64,000 nucleotides of DNA from Pseudomonas benzenivorans (GTDB lineage: Bacteria; Pseudomonadota; Gammaproteobacteria; Pseudomonadales; Pseudomonadaceae), in the NCBI RefSeq assembly GCF_900100495.1, contig NZ_FNCT01000007.1, positions 248,001 to 312,000 on the forward strand. The letters are read 5' to 3'. The translations under genes and the position numbers were made by a program. How positions within the stretch are numbered: position 1 is the stretch's first letter; the number at the start of each line of letters is the position of its first letter. The notes beneath the pieces were generated by a model. The model was not told the origin of the DNA and ran no database searches. It was given only the letters and a program-made list of their open reading frames with translations. This document shows positions 1-9,896 of this stretch, in pieces.

Positions 1-903
1 GGCTGCTACGGCGGTATCCCGTTCCCGATTCCGCAGGACGGCAACGAAGTGCTGTGGAACTTCCTGCTGCGCGTCGAAGCCGAGTCGATCGAGATGGGTT
101 ACATCAACATGATCGGCAACTCGGACGGCTCGCGCACCCTGGCCAGCCGCGGCGTGGAGAACTGGCAGTACCCCTACTACTACCAGGATGGCAGCCTCGA
201 CAAATGGTCCGGGCACTACGCCAAGCTGCGCTTCCTGACCAGCGAACCGCCGTTCAAGGCCGGCGAATCCCTGGTCACCCATGACGGCATCGACTCGAAG
301 AACCCGCGCGAGGCCTGGCAGTACCTGGTTGGCCAGCGCCGGGTAAGGCGCGCCCCGACCGTCGGCTACGACACGCCGGACTTCGTCGCCTCCGGGGCCA
401 ACTACTTCGATGAGGTGCATGGCTTCATCGGCCATCCCGACCGCTACCAGTGGAAGCTGGTGGGCAAGAAGGAGCTGTACATCCCCTACAACCTCAACAA
501 GTTCCATGCCGAGTCGCGCGACGCTGTCTACACCGAGAATGTCCTCAATTCCGACAAGATGCGCTGGGAGCTGCACCGGGTCTGGGAGCTCGAAGCCACG
601 GTTGCGCCGGGCAAACGCCATGCCGTGCCCAAGCGCCGCTTCTTCATCGATGAGGACAGCTGGACCATCGCCCTGGCGGATGGTTACGACGCCGAAGGCA
701 AGCTCTGGCGGGTGATCCAGACCCTGCCGTTCGCGGTGCCGAAGATTCCCGCCGTGGTGGTCAAGCCGGTGGTCATCTACAACCTGCAGGCCAACACCTA
801 CAGCGTGGTGCAGGGGCTCAACGGCGAAAGCTACAAGGTCATCCCTCGCAAGTCGGAAAACTTCTTCACCGGTAACGCAGTGGCCTCCGGTTCGGTCCGC
901 TAA
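1..903 (+). CDS. DUF1329 family protein, C-terminal part (5' end outside window)
   Basis: The frame is open from base 1, so this is the last 300 residues of a longer protein; full-length DUF1329 proteins are around 450 residues. The visible start GxPFPIPxxGxEVxWN, the Tyr/Trp-rich middle and the closing NFFTGNAV are typical of DUF1329. The family has no established activity. It is usually an exported envelope protein encoded beside a DUF1302 protein, a YCF48-like protein and an RND transporter, and the last two follow here at once, so a role in moving a hydrophobic substrate at the outer membrane is inferred. A DUF1302 gene may lie just upstream of the window. Confidence 0.88.
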   Translation, partial: GCYGGIPFPIPQDGNEVLWNFLLRVEAESIEMGYINMIGNSDGSRTLASRGVENWQYPYYYQDGSLDKWSGHYAKLRFLTSEPPFKAGESLVTHDGIDSKNPREAWQYLVGQRRVRRAPTVGYDTPDFVASGANYFDEVHGFIGHPDRYQWKLVGKKELYIPYNLNKFHAESRDAVYTENVLNSDKMRWELHRVWELEATVAPGKRHAVPKRRFFIDEDSWTIALADGYDAEGKLWRVIQTLPFAVPKIPAVVVKPVVIYNLQANTYSVVQGLNGESYKVIPRKSENFFTGNAVASGSVR

Positions 904-972
904 GCGTCAGGCGCAGAAGGAAAGGCGCGCTCACCCGCGCCTCTCTCCTTTCGATTTTCGAGGTAGACAGTC

Positions 973-2109
973 ATGCCAATACGCGCACATAGATTTTTGC
1001 AATGGCGCAACCTCAGGCGAGCGACTCTGTTCGCGCTCGGCCTGAACGCCTGCGTGATCGGCCAGGCGGCAAGCGGTGCCGAAGTGAATACCCAATTGTT
1101 CCAACAGCCATCGCTGCCCAGTGCCTTGGCTAGCCAGTCGCTCATGCTCGATGTGGCGCTGGCTGGCCAGCGGCTGGTCGCCGTGGGCGAACGCGGCTTC
1201 ATTCTGCTTTCCGAGGATGAGGGTCAGTCATGGCGGCAGGTGTCTTCGCCGGTGAGCGTGACCCTGACCCGCGTGGTCTTCCCCAGTGCCACCCAGGGCT
1301 GGGCGGTTGGCCACGCCGGCGTGGTGCTGCATTCGGCGGACGGCGGCCTGAGCTGGAACAAACAGCTGGATGGCGAGCAGGCCGCGCGCCTGGAGCTCGA
1401 GGCGGCCCAGCAGGCATACAACGCCCAGCCCAGCGAGCAGAGCCAGCAGCAGCTGGACGCGGCGCAACTGCTGCTACAGGAGGGACCGGACAAACCCTTC
1501 CTGGCCGTGCATTTCTTCGACGACCGACGCGGCCTGATCCTCGGCGCCTACGGACTGGCCTTCGAAACTCGGGATGGTGGCGCCAGCTGGCAGTCGATCC
1601 GCGACCGGCTCGACAACCCCTCCGCCATGCATCTCTACGATATCCACGCGCTGGCCGGCGAGCTGTTCATCGCCGGGGAGCAGGGCTTGCTGCTGCGCTC
1701 GGTCGACCACGGCCTGCGCTTCGCCGCGCTGGATTCGCCGGCCAACGGCACCCTGTTCGGTCTGCTCGCCACCGACGCCCAGGGCCTTCTGGCGTTCGGC
1801 CTGCGCGGCAAGACCTACCTGTCCGAAGACCATGGCGACAGCTGGCGCGTGGTGCCCAACAGCCTGCCTATGACCCTGACCGCTGGCGCCCGTCTGGCGG
1901 ATGGCAGCTTGATGCTGGTCGACGAATCCGGCCGCACGCTGCTCAGCCGCGATCACGGCCACAGCTTCGTTGCTTCCACCCTGGCCAAGCCAGCCTACCT
2001 GACCGGGCTGACCAGCAGCGCCACTGGCCAGGTGATTGTTGCCAGCAGCCACGGCCTTGCCCGCCTAGCCGATTTATCCACACAACGGAGCCCAGGCAGT
2101 GAACAGTAA
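973..2109 (+). CDS. Exported YCF48/BNR-repeat beta-propeller protein
   Basis: 378 residues. The N-terminus has a basic region followed by a hydrophobic stretch ending near residue 36 (AASGAE), which reads as a Sec signal. The mature part carries at least six Asp-box turns of the form S/T-x-D-x-G-x-x-W/F (SEDEGQSW, SADGGLSW, TRDGGASW, SVDHGLRF, SEDHGDSW, SRDHGHSF), diagnostic of BNR/YCF48 propellers. An insertion rich in Ala and Gln (around residues 135-175) interrupts the repeats. It lies 69 bp after the DUF1329 gene and overlaps the RND transporter gene by 11 bp, so the three are probably co-transcribed. An accessory or scaffold role for the transporter is inferred from context only. Confidence 0.85.
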   Translation: MPIRAHRFLQWRNLRRATLFALGLNACVIGQAASGAEVNTQLFQQPSLPSALASQSLMLDVALAGQRLVAVGERGFILLSEDEGQSWRQVSSPVSVTLTRVVFPSATQGWAVGHAGVVLHSADGGLSWNKQLDGEQAARLELEAAQQAYNAQPSEQSQQQLDAAQLLLQEGPDKPFLAVHFFDDRRGLILGAYGLAFETRDGGASWQSIRDRLDNPSAMHLYDIHALAGELFIAGEQGLLLRSVDHGLRFAALDSPANGTLFGLLATDAQGLLAFGLRGKTYLSEDHGDSWRVVPNSLPMTLTAGARLADGSLMLVDESGRTLLSRDHGHSFVASTLAKPAYLTGLTSSATGQVIVASSHGLARLADLSTQRSPGSEQ

Positions 2110-4510
2110 AGTGATGCACCACCAGCCTGGGACCGAAAGCACCCTGTTGTCTTTCGACAAGAACTCCGGAGGTTTGGTCGAACGCCTGTTGTTCAACCAC
2201 CGTGGCCTTGTGGTTACCCTGTGCCTGATCGCCAGTCTGCTGCTCGGCATCCAGGCCATGGACCTGCGCCTGAATGCCGCCTTCGAGAAGATGATTCCGG
2301 TCGGCCATCCGTTCATCGAGAACTACTTCAAGTACCGCGGCCAGCTGGGCGAAGGCGGCAATACCCTGCGCCTGGCCGTGCGTGCCAGCGAGGGCACGAT
2401 CTACGACGCCGACTACCTGGAAACGGTGAAGAAGATCAGCGACGAGCTGTTTCTGCTCAACGGCGTCGACCGCCCCTACATGAAGTCGCTGTGGACCCCG
2501 GCCACCCGCTGGATCGGCGTCACCGAAGAGGGTTTTGATGGCGGCCCGGTGATCCCTGACGACTACGACGGCTCGCCGGCCAGCATCGATCAGGTCCGGC
2601 AGAATATCGAGCGCTCCGGCGAGATCGGCCGTCTGGTCGCGAGCAATATGCGCTCCAGCGTGATCCTGCTGCCGCTACAGGACAGCAGCGCCCAGGACGC
2701 AACGCCGCTCGACTACCACGAGCTGTCGAATCAGCTCGAGCAGATCCGCCAGAAGTACCAAAGCGACAGGATCCAGATCCACATCACCGGCTTCGCCAAG
2801 GTGGTCGGCGACCTGATCGACGGACTGCAATTGATGCAGCTGTTCTTCGTCTTCACCCTGGTGATCTGCGGCCTGGTCCTGCTCTGGTACACCCGCTGCG
2901 TGCGCAGCACCCTGCTAGTGCTGGCCTGCTCGTTGATCGCGGTGAGCTGGCTACTCGGCCTGCTGCCGCTGCTGGGTTACCAACTGGGGCCCTATTCGAT
3001 CCTGGTGCCGTTCCTGGTCTTCGCCATCGGCCTGAGCCATGGCGCGCAGAAAATGAACGGCATCATGCAGGACATCGGCCGCGGCGCGGACAAACTGGTG
3101 GCCGCGCGCTTCACCTTCCGCCGCCTGTTTCTCACCGGCATGATGGCCCTGGTCGCCGATGCGGTGGGTTTCGCCGTGCTGATGATCATCAATATCCCGG
3201 TAATCCAGGATCTGGCCATCACCGCGACCCTGGGCGTGATGGTGCTGGTGCTGACCAACCTGGTGTTGCTGCCGATCCTGCTGTCCTATACCGGCGTCAG
3301 CAAAAGTGCCGCCCGCCGCGAAGCGGAAGCCGAACGCCTGGCCATGAGCGACCTGCAGCACCGCCGCCACCCGCTGTGGGCGCTGCTCGATCGCTTCACC
3401 GAGCGCAAATGGGCACGCAGCGCGGTGATCCTCGCCGCTATGCTCGGCGCGCTGGGGTTCGCCATCAGCCTCAACGTCAAGGTCGGCGACCTCAACCCCG
3501 GCGCGCCGGAGCTGCGTGAAGACTCGCGCTACAACCGCGACAACGCTTTCATGGTCAGCAACTACTCCTCGAGCAGCGACAAGTACGTGGTGATGGTCAA
3601 GACCCCGCAGTACTACTGCGCCAATTACGAGACCCTGGTCAAGGTCGACGCCCTGGAGGCGCAACTGCAGCAACTGCCCGGCGTGGTCTCCACCAGTTCG
3701 CTGGCGGCGCTGAGCAAGCAGGCCGCCGCCGGAATGAACGAAGGCAGCCTGACCTGGTACGAAATCCCGCGGAACCAGGGCCTGTTGAACGCCATCATCA
3801 CCCGCGCACCGCGCGAGCTGTTCAACCAGAACTGCGACCTGCTGACCATCAACGTGTTCCTCTCCGACCACAAGGCCGACACCCTCAGCCGGGTGGTCGC
3901 GGCGGTGGACAGCTTCGCCGCGGCCAACAACAGCGAGACGCTGCAGTTCATGTCGGCGGCCGGCAACGCCGGGATCGAGGCCGCCACCAACATCGTGGTC
4001 AAGCGCGCCAACCTGCAGATGCTGTTGATGGTCTACCTGGCCGTGATCGCGCTGTGCTACATCACCTTCCGCTCCTGGCGGGCGGTGATCTGCACCGTGC
4101 TGCCGCTGATGTTGACCTCGATCCTCTGCGAGGCGCTGATGGTCGGGCTGGACATTGGCCTGAAGGTCGCGACCTTGCCGGTGATCGCCCTCGGCGTGGG
4201 CATCGGCGTCGATTACTCGCTGTATATCCTCAGCATCACCCTGGCCAATCTGCGCCTGGGCGCCTCGCTGTCGAATGCCTATTACAAGGCGCTGCTGTCC
4301 ACCGGCAAGGTGGTGGTGCTGACCGGCGTGACCCTGGGCATCGCGGTGGCGACCTGGGCGCTGTCGCCTATCAAGTTCCAGGCGGATATGGGCATTCTGC
4401 TGGCCTTCATGTTCATCTGGAACATGCTCGGCGCACTGATTCTGACCCCCGCGCTGGCCAGGTTGCTGCTGCCTGAAACTGCTCCTTCCCTGCAACCGGC
4501 AACGAGGTAA
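2099..4510 (+). CDS. RND/MMPL family transporter
   Basis: 803 residues with the RND layout: a first membrane helix near 35-55, a periplasmic loop, a bundle of helices from about 238 to 395, one near 435-458, a second large loop, and a final bundle from about 640. The segment GVGIGVDYSLYIL near residue 700 matches the conserved MmpL/RND helix-4 motif with its membrane Asp. The start is GTG at 2099, supported by a CGGAG ribosome site at 2086-2090, and it overlaps the upstream stop. RND proteins paired with DUF1329 and YCF48 genes are thought to export or traffic hydrophobic compounds using the proton gradient. The substrate is unknown; the neighbouring catabolic island hints at, but does not prove, a lipid-like or aromatic one. 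Confidence 0.9.
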   Translation: MNSKVMHHQPGTESTLLSFDKNSGGLVERLLFNHRGLVVTLCLIASLLLGIQAMDLRLNAAFEKMIPVGHPFIENYFKYRGQLGEGGNTLRLAVRASEGTIYDADYLETVKKISDELFLLNGVDRPYMKSLWTPATRWIGVTEEGFDGGPVIPDDYDGSPASIDQVRQNIERSGEIGRLVASNMRSSVILLPLQDSSAQDATPLDYHELSNQLEQIRQKYQSDRIQIHITGFAKVVGDLIDGLQLMQLFFVFTLVICGLVLLWYTRCVRSTLLVLACSLIAVSWLLGLLPLLGYQLGPYSILVPFLVFAIGLSHGAQKMNGIMQDIGRGADKLVAARFTFRRLFLTGMMALVADAVGFAVLMIINIPVIQDLAITATLGVMVLVLTNLVLLPILLSYTGVSKSAARREAEAERLAMSDLQHRRHPLWALLDRFTERKWARSAVILAAMLGALGFAISLNVKVGDLNPGAPELREDSRYNRDNAFMVSNYSSSSDKYVVMVKTPQYYCANYETLVKVDALEAQLQQLPGVVSTSSLAALSKQAAAGMNEGSLTWYEIPRNQGLLNAIITRAPRELFNQNCDLLTINVFLSDHKADTLSRVVAAVDSFAAANNSETLQFMSAAGNAGIEAATNIVVKRANLQMLLMVYLAVIALCYITFRSWRAVICTVLPLMLTSILCEALMVGLDIGLKVATLPVIALGVGIGVDYSLYILSITLANLRLGASLSNAYYKALLSTGKVVVLTGVTLGIAVATWALSPIKFQADMGILLAFMFIWNMLGALILTPALARLLLPETAPSLQPATR

Positions 4511-5037
4511 TGGCAGCCATGCGCAATCCTGTGACCATGGATACTTTCAAGGCGTTTGTCGGCTTATCGGCAGTGGCCGCTCTGGTTGCGACCATCAGTG
4601 CACTGCTGATCGACGTACCGGTCTGGGCTACCTTCATCGGCTGGATTGCCTTCTTCAGCCGCGGCATCACTGCGCGCGATGGAGCGATCAACCTGACCTG
4701 CGTGCTTATCGGCCTGCTTATCGGTATGGCGGCCGCCTTTGCCAGTGCGGCGCTGACGCCCTATCTGGGCGGGTGGACCATCGCCCCGGTGGTGCTGGTA
4801 GCGACCTTTATGCTGCTGTCCCTGGGACTGCTGCCGATAGTCAACAACCTGACGGGCTTGTTCCTGGGGCTGGTCTGTTACTTCGCCTCGCATCTGCCAC
4901 CGACGCTCGGCACCTTTATCGAGCTGACCACTGCAGCGGCGCTGGGTGTGCTTGGCGCGCTGATAGCCAGCCTGGTGCAAAAACGCTTGAGTGGGCCAAA
5001 ACGGCCAACCGCAGAGGTTTCGATCAGCCAGCCTTGA
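4510..5037 (+). CDS. DUF1097 family membrane protein
   Basis: 175 residues, mostly hydrophobic, with about five membrane-spanning segments (roughly residues 15-33, 34-50, 57-80, 90-105 and 112-160) and a short basic cytoplasmic tail. The pattern of short helices with conserved Gly and Pro fits DUF1097, a family of unknown function. Its ATG shares one base with the transporter stop (TAATG), which implies translational coupling and a linked job. A strong terminator at 5088-5113 closes the operon after this gene. Confidence 0.8.
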   Translation: MAAMRNPVTMDTFKAFVGLSAVAALVATISALLIDVPVWATFIGWIAFFSRGITARDGAINLTCVLIGLLIGMAAAFASAALTPYLGGWTIAPVVLVATFMLLSLGLLPIVNNLTGLFLGLVCYFASHLPPTLGTFIELTTAAALGVLGALIASLVQKRLSGPKRPTAEVSISQP

Positions 5038-5087
5038 GCTATTCGACACCGTGCTCCTTAGTCAAAGGCCACAAGCCGGCGACCTAT

Positions 5088-5113
5088 GCCGCCACCTCGT
5101 TGGCGGCTTTTTT
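5088..5113 (+). terminator. Rho-independent terminator of the export operon
   Basis: A 6-bp GC stem (GCCGCC / GGCGGC) with an 8-base loop is followed by six T residues. It lies 51 bp after the DUF1097 stop and before the chemoreceptor gene. Confidence 0.8.
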
Positions 5114-5248
5114 ATGTCCGGCACGGCTCGTCTGCAATGGCCGCCTGCAGCAAGCCGGTGCATCTGTGCCCCAGACCTGCAGGGGTAGGGCTCCTGGCTC
5201 GCGCTGCGGTCTGTGGGCGGGCTCGCGTAGCCGTCATGGAGAACGACA

Positions 5249-7174
5249 ATGAGAACGACACGCTTGCAACCAACGCAGCTGTCCATCGGCACCCTGTTGG
5301 CCCTGGGCTTCAGCCTGCTGGGCGGCATGACCCTGTTGCTGGCCGGCACGGCGATCTTCAGCCTGCAGTCGGTATTGACCGGCGAAGCCCGCCTGGCGGT
5401 GATCACCGATATCCATGCCGGCATTCTCAAGGCCCGGGTCGCCGAGAAAGCCTATCAGGCCGGCGGGCAGGCGGCGGTGCATGACGAGGTGCTGGCCACC
5501 CTGCGAGCCGTCCGCAACTCCCTCGACCTAGCGCTCGATGGCTCGCAGCGCCTGACTCAGGCCAGCCAGGACTATCTGGCGCAGTTCGAGACAATGGCCG
5601 CCACCCGCGCTCGAGCCAGCGCGACGCAAACGCGGATGGGCGCTCAAGCCGAGGCGGTGCGCCTCGAATTCGAAGTGGTCGAGCAGGACCTCATCGAGGC
5701 ATTGGATGCGGCATTGGCCGAAGGGACGGCCAGCGATCGGGCGATGGCCCTGGCCGACAGCGCCACCGCGCTGATGCGCAAGTTGATGGCGCTGCGCACC
5801 AGCGAGTGGGCGTTCAGTCTGCAGCCGAGCGCGAACCATTACGATCAGTGGCTGCTGCTGCTGAGTGACCTGAATTCCTCGGTCCAGGCGCTGGCCGGCG
5901 GAGCGGCCGAGCAGCAGCGCGCCTCACTGGAATCGGCGATGCAGGCGCTTGCCCAGTACCGCCAGGCGTTCGATGAGTTTCGCGCCAGCAGCGTGCAGAA
6001 CCTGCAAGCCGAGGCGGCGATGGACGCAATTGCCGTGCAGATGCTGAGCGAGTCCGATGCCTTGCAGCACGGCATAGTCGCCGGCCAGCAGCGCCAAAAC
6101 CAACGGGCCTACTACGCCTTGCTCGGCATGACCCTGTTCGCCGTGCTGCTGAGCGCGGTGGCCGCGCTGGTCATCCGCCGGCAGATAGTCGCGCCGCTGC
6201 GCTACACCGCCGGCGTGGTGAGCCAAGTCGCCCTCGGGCACTTGAACCTGGAGGTGCAGCACGCCCGCAAGGACGAGCTGGGCCAAGTCATGCAGGCCAT
6301 GCGGCAGATGACCGGAAATCTGCGCGGCATCGTCGGCAAGATCGAGGGTGGCACCCGCCAGCTCAACCAGGCCACCGGCAACCTGACTCGGATCACCGAT
6401 GAAGCGGCCGAGCGGGCGCAGGATCAATCCCTGGAAACCGACAAGACCGCGACGGCGATGCTGCAGATGAATGCCACCCTGGGAGACGTGGCGCGCAGCA
6501 CCGAGCAGACCCTGCAGGCGGCGCGCTCGGCCAAGGAGGGCTCGGCGGCGGGCAGCCGCGATGTGCTGGCGGTGGTGCAGCAGGTCCAGCAGCTGTCGGC
6601 GCAGATGGAAGAGGCGAGCCTGGGCATGCACAGCCTGGATGAACAGAGCATCCGCATCAGCCGGGTGCTGGAGGTGATCCGCGGCCTGGCCGAGCAGACC
6701 AACCTGTTGGCCTTGAATGCGGCGATCGAGGCGGCCAGGGCCGGCGAACAGGGCCGGGGCTTCTCCGTGGTGGCGGACGAGGTGCGCCAGCTCGCCAACC
6801 GCACCCAGGCATCCGCCAGCGAGATTGGCGGGATGATCGAAGCGCTGCAGCACGAGAGCAAGGAGGCGCTCGGCAAGATCGCCCGGGCGCGCGAGCAGTC
6901 GCTCCACGCCCAGGCGTTGTCCAGCCAGGCCAGTGCGGCCTTGAGCCAGGTGGCCGAGGACGTGGCGACCATGCATGCGATGAATCAGCAGATCGCCGCC
7001 GCCACCGAGCAGCAGTGCCAGGTGGCCGAGGAGGTCAGCCGCAGCATGGTCAATGTGCGCGACAGCACGGAACAGGGGCATGCCTGCAACCAGCAACTGA
7101 TGGCGGCGAGCAATGACTTGGCGCAGCTGGGCCAGGAACTGCAGCAGGTCCTCAACTATTTCAGCTTGGACTGA
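5249..7174 (+). CDS. Methyl-accepting chemotaxis protein
   Basis: 641 residues. A first membrane helix spans about 18-40. A periplasmic, all-helical sensor of about 245 residues follows, then a second helix near 288-310, a HAMP domain at about 312-366 and a cytoplasmic signalling domain. The hairpin tip is clear near residues 477-520 ([20 protein letters not shown], then [17 protein letters not shown]). The long helical sensor resembles helical-bimodular (HBM) ligand domains, which in Pseudomonas often bind organic acids; that is inferred from length and composition only. It has its own transcription unit between a terminator and the GntR gene. A ligand related to the neighbouring catabolic cluster is possible. 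Confidence 0.93.
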   Translation: MRTTRLQPTQLSIGTLLALGFSLLGGMTLLLAGTAIFSLQSVLTGEARLAVITDIHAGILKARVAEKAYQAGGQAAVHDEVLATLRAVRNSLDLALDGSQRLTQASQDYLAQFETMAATRARASATQTRMGAQAEAVRLEFEVVEQDLIEALDAALAEGTASDRAMALADSATALMRKLMALRTSEWAFSLQPSANHYDQWLLLLSDLNSSVQALAGGAAEQQRASLESAMQALAQYRQAFDEFRASSVQNLQAEAAMDAIAVQMLSESDALQHGIVAGQQRQNQRAYYALLGMTLFAVLLSAVAALVIRRQIVAPLRYTAGVVSQVALGHLNLEVQHARKDELGQVMQAMRQMTGNLRGIVGKIEGGTRQLNQATGNLTRITDEAAERAQDQSLETDKTATAMLQMNATLGDVARSTEQTLQAARSAKEGSAAGSRDVLAVVQQVQQLSAQMEEASLGMHSLDEQSIRISRVLEVIRGLAEQTNLLALNAAIEAARAGEQGRGFSVVADEVRQLANRTQASASEIGGMIEALQHESKEALGKIARAREQSLHAQALSSQASAALSQVAEDVATMHAMNQQIAAATEQQCQVAEEVSRSMVNVRDSTEQGHACNQQLMAASNDLAQLGQELQQVLNYFSLD

Positions 7175-7273
7175 GACTCCCGCTTACTGCGAACGCCTGG
7201 AGACGCTCTCGCGACGGCGCTCGATTTCTTCACAAGCTCTGAGTCGACGGCAGGCATGTCGGAAACACTTCGA

Positions 7274-7307
7274 AAAATTGCACAAAATAGTTTTTGCGCA
7301 TAAAATT
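7274..7307. promoter_or_regulatory. Probable GntR operator pair upstream of the regulator
   Basis: TTTTTGCGCATAAAA at 7291-7305 differs by one base from TTTTTGTGCATAAAA at 12853-12867 in the divergent promoter region of the catabolic operons. Just upstream, 7274-7288 reads on the other strand as ATTTTGTGCAATTTT, a related sequence. The position 33 bp before the regulator ATG suggests autoregulation. Confidence 0.55.
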
Positions 7308-7339
7308 CGGGCAAATGCAATATTGGGACGGGAAATTCC

Positions 7340-8026
7340 ATGTTGAACACGAACGGCGGCTCTCTGATCGATGTGGCGCTGCAGCAGATGAAGAAATCGA
7401 TCATCTGCTGCGAACTCGCACCCGGGGAAAAACTCAAGGTGGCCGAGCTGTCCAAGTCCTACGGACTGAGCAGCTCGCCGATTCGCGAGGCACTCAACCG
7501 ACTGGCCCAGGAAGGGATAGTCGAGGCCAGCGAGAACAAGGGCTTTCGGGTCACGAAATTGTCGGTGGACGATTTTCGCGAGATCACCCGCCTGCGTTGC
7601 CTGCTGGAAAGCGAGGCGCTGGCCGATGCCATCGAGCATGGCGACGATGCCTGGGAGGCCGACGTGCTCGGGGCCTTCCATCGCCTGGGGCTGATCGAGA
7701 AGAAGCTCGGCAAGGCCGCCGTGGTGCTGGACGACGACTGGGCGCAACGGCACAAGGCGTTCCACTTCGCGCTGTTTTCCGCCTGCCCGTCGCCGCTGTT
7801 GCTGCGCATGGTCGATTCGCTGTTCGATCGGGCCGAGCGCTATCGGCGGTTTTCCGCGTTGCACCGCACCAGCGAGCGGCGCAAGGGCGATGAACACAAG
7901 CAGTTGATGGAGGCGGCCCTGGCCCGCGATTCGGAGAAGGCGGTCGATCTGCTCAAGCGCCATATCAATGGCACCTTGGCGCGGGTGAGCGAGGTGATCC
8001 CCGGGGCGGGTGTGACGCTGCAATAG
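7340..8026 (+). CDS. GntR family transcriptional regulator, FCD subfamily
   Basis: 228 residues. An N-terminal winged helix-turn-helix (about residues 8-75, with LSKSYGLSSSPIREALNRLA as recognition region) is followed by an all-helical FCD ligand domain. Histidines in RHKAFHFALF, DEHKQLM and LLKRHINGTL fit the FCD metal or ligand site. FCD regulators usually repress catabolic genes until an organic acid binds. The same motif occurs upstream of this gene and between the divergent operons that start at 12838 and 12958, so it is very likely the local regulator. It is co-oriented with the chemoreceptor but 165 bp away, so it probably has its own promoter. Confidence 0.92.
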   Translation: MLNTNGGSLIDVALQQMKKSIICCELAPGEKLKVAELSKSYGLSSSPIREALNRLAQEGIVEASENKGFRVTKLSVDDFREITRLRCLLESEALADAIEHGDDAWEADVLGAFHRLGLIEKKLGKAAVVLDDDWAQRHKAFHFALFSACPSPLLLRMVDSLFDRAERYRRFSALHRTSERRKGDEHKQLMEAALARDSEKAVDLLKRHINGTLARVSEVIPGAGVTLQ

Positions 8027-8203
8027 GGCGAACCCCAGGCCTGCCTGGACCGGCTCGCCTGCTGCGCCGCGGATAGCGGCGGGCAGGGACCGGGTGAGGC
8101 CGAGGGTAGGGGCGTGACGTCGCCGTCAAGCGCCTTTGGGAATACCGCCGTAGCCTTGTGAGCGAGGGCGGGTGGCGCAGTAAGCCTGCGGCTTTTGGGG
8201 GAT

Positions 8204-8249
8204 AAAAAAAACGCAACGTGCGGCCGAAGACGGAAGCCCGCACGTTGCG
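8204..8249 (-). terminator. Terminator of the minus-strand catabolic operon
   Basis: A perfect 12-bp stem (CGCAACGTGCGG at 8212-8223 with CCGCACGTTGCG at 8238-8249) is followed, read on the minus strand, by eight T residues. It lies 7 bp past the hydroxylase stop. Confidence 0.88.
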
Positions 8250-8256
8250 CCAACGC

Positions 8257-9834
8257 TCAACCGGTTAACGCTTCCAGGCACCGCTCCAATAGCGCCAGCG
8301 CCCCTTCGCTGGTGCGGGCGCCACCGAACAGGTAGTGATCGGGGCGCACGATAACGATCTTGCAGTCGCGCTCGCCCATCCAGCGCTCGAGGACGCCGTC
8401 CAGCTCCTGGTAGTGATCCGCAGCGTCGGCGGGCGTCGGCCGTTCGGCCGTCAGGCGCACTACCTTGAACGGCAGCGGGCTGGCACCCAGGCGCAGACGA
8501 ACCTGTTCGAGCAGCGGCCCGGCATCGACGTCCGCCGCTATCACCAGGCGCAAGCTCTGCCCGGTGAAGCTGTCCAGCAGGCCTTGCACGCCCTCGCGAT
8601 CGATGACCTTCGGTTGCGGGAACAGCTCGCCGGCGGGCGCCCGATCGTCGATCAGGCCGCTCTTCAGGCCGGGGATCAGCGACTGGCGGATGGTGGTGCC
8701 GCCGGGCGTGCCGTGCATGCTCTGCAGCAGACGCTCATCGCGCTCGGCGGCCTTGAGCGGGTCGCGCTCGCAGATGACCAGGCCGAACTCCTTGGCCGCC
8801 TCGGTGGTCTGGCGTACGTGCGGCGCGCGTTCCTGCTGATAGGTATCGAGCAGGCCCGGACCGGCGAGACCGCGGCGCACCAGGGCGAGCTTCCAGATCA
8901 GCCCCAGCGCATCGCGGATACCCTGGCACATGCCCTGCGCCAGGAACGGCGGGGTCATGTGCGCGGCATCGCCGAGAAAGAAGATTCGCCCGCTGCGCCA
9001 CTGCTCGAGGATCAGCGCGTGGAAGCGGTAGGTCGAGGCCCGCCAGATGTCGTAGTCGTCGGCCTCCAGCCAGCGCGAGATCAGGTGCCTGATCGACTCC
9101 GGGCGAGCGATGTCGGCCGGGCTTTCGCCGGGGTTGATCATGAACTCCCAGCGCCGGTGACGGCCGGGCCCGACCACGTAGGTGCTGGGACGCTCGACTT
9201 CGCAGTACTGCACGTTGGTGCTCGGCAGCGACTCGCCGGCACCCTCCTTGAGCATCACGTCGACCACCAGCCAGGGCTCGTCGAACGCCAGGTCCTCCAT
9301 GCGCAGGTTCAAGCGCGCGCGAATCGGGCTGCTGCCGCCGTCGCAGGCCAGCACATAGCCGGCAGTGACGCTGCGCAGCTCGCCGTGGCGGTTACGCACC
9401 TGCACCTGGGCCCGCTCGCCCTGGGTCTCGACGGCCTGGACTTCGCTGCCGAGCTCGACCGTCACCGACGCGAACGAGGCGATATTGGCGCGCAGTTCGC
9501 GCTCCACCGGCGGCTGCGAGAACACGTAGTTGGGCGCCCAGCCCAGCATATGCGGCGGCTTGGCCGCATCGATGTGCTTGATCAGGCGCGACTGGGTGGT
9601 GAGGTAGTGCGAGGCCCGGTAGGGCATCACGTAGGGCGCGATCGCCTCGGCCAGGCCGATGTTGGCGAAGGCGCGCATCACCTCGTGATCGAAGCCCATG
9701 GCGCGCGGGTTCTCGTAGACGCTCTCGGCCTTGTCCAGCGCCAGGGTCTGCAAACCCCAGAGGCCGGCGAGGTTGGCGGCCATGGCCCCCACGGGGCCCA
9801 TACCCACTATGATCAGATCGTAGTCCATAGCCAT
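8257..9834 (-). CDS. FAD-dependent aromatic hydroxylase, MhpA/PheA-TfdB type
   Basis: 525 residues. The three flavin hydroxylase signatures are present: an N-terminal dinucleotide fold GMGPVGAMAA (residues 11-20), a DG motif (ACDGGSSPIRARL near 160) and a GD motif (FFLGDAAHMTPPFLAQGMCQ near 285-305). The C-terminal thioredoxin-like region follows. Overall it most resembles 3-(3-hydroxyphenyl)propionate hydroxylase, which uses NAD(P)H and O2 to ortho-hydroxylate a phenolic ring. It is the last gene of the minus operon. The real substrate is unknown: no mhpB or mhpC partner is present, but a VOC protein and a fumarylacetoacetate-type hydrolase could do ring cleavage and C-C hydrolysis. Confidence 0.88.
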   Translation of the reverse strand: MAMDYDLIIVGMGPVGAMAANLAGLWGLQTLALDKAESVYENPRAMGFDHEVMRAFANIGLAEAIAPYVMPYRASHYLTTQSRLIKHIDAAKPPHMLGWAPNYVFSQPPVERELRANIASFASVTVELGSEVQAVETQGERAQVQVRNRHGELRSVTAGYVLACDGGSSPIRARLNLRMEDLAFDEPWLVVDVMLKEGAGESLPSTNVQYCEVERPSTYVVGPGRHRRWEFMINPGESPADIARPESIRHLISRWLEADDYDIWRASTYRFHALILEQWRSGRIFFLGDAAHMTPPFLAQGMCQGIRDALGLIWKLALVRRGLAGPGLLDTYQQERAPHVRQTTEAAKEFGLVICERDPLKAAERDERLLQSMHGTPGGTTIRQSLIPGLKSGLIDDRAPAGELFPQPKVIDREGVQGLLDSFTGQSLRLVIAADVDAGPLLEQVRLRLGASPLPFKVVRLTAERPTPADAADHYQELDGVLERWMGERDCKIVIVRPDHYLFGGARTSEGALALLERCLEALTG

Positions 9835-9896
9835 CTCCGTCTTATTGTTGTAGCGCCCCGCCGCATGGCGTGGGGCGCGGATGTTCGGTTGGCGCT

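Noticed and set aside
924..941. Hairpin GGCGCG / CGCGCC between the DUF1329 and YCF48 genes
   Set aside because: Short stem without a T run, inside what looks like one operon; too weak to call a terminator.
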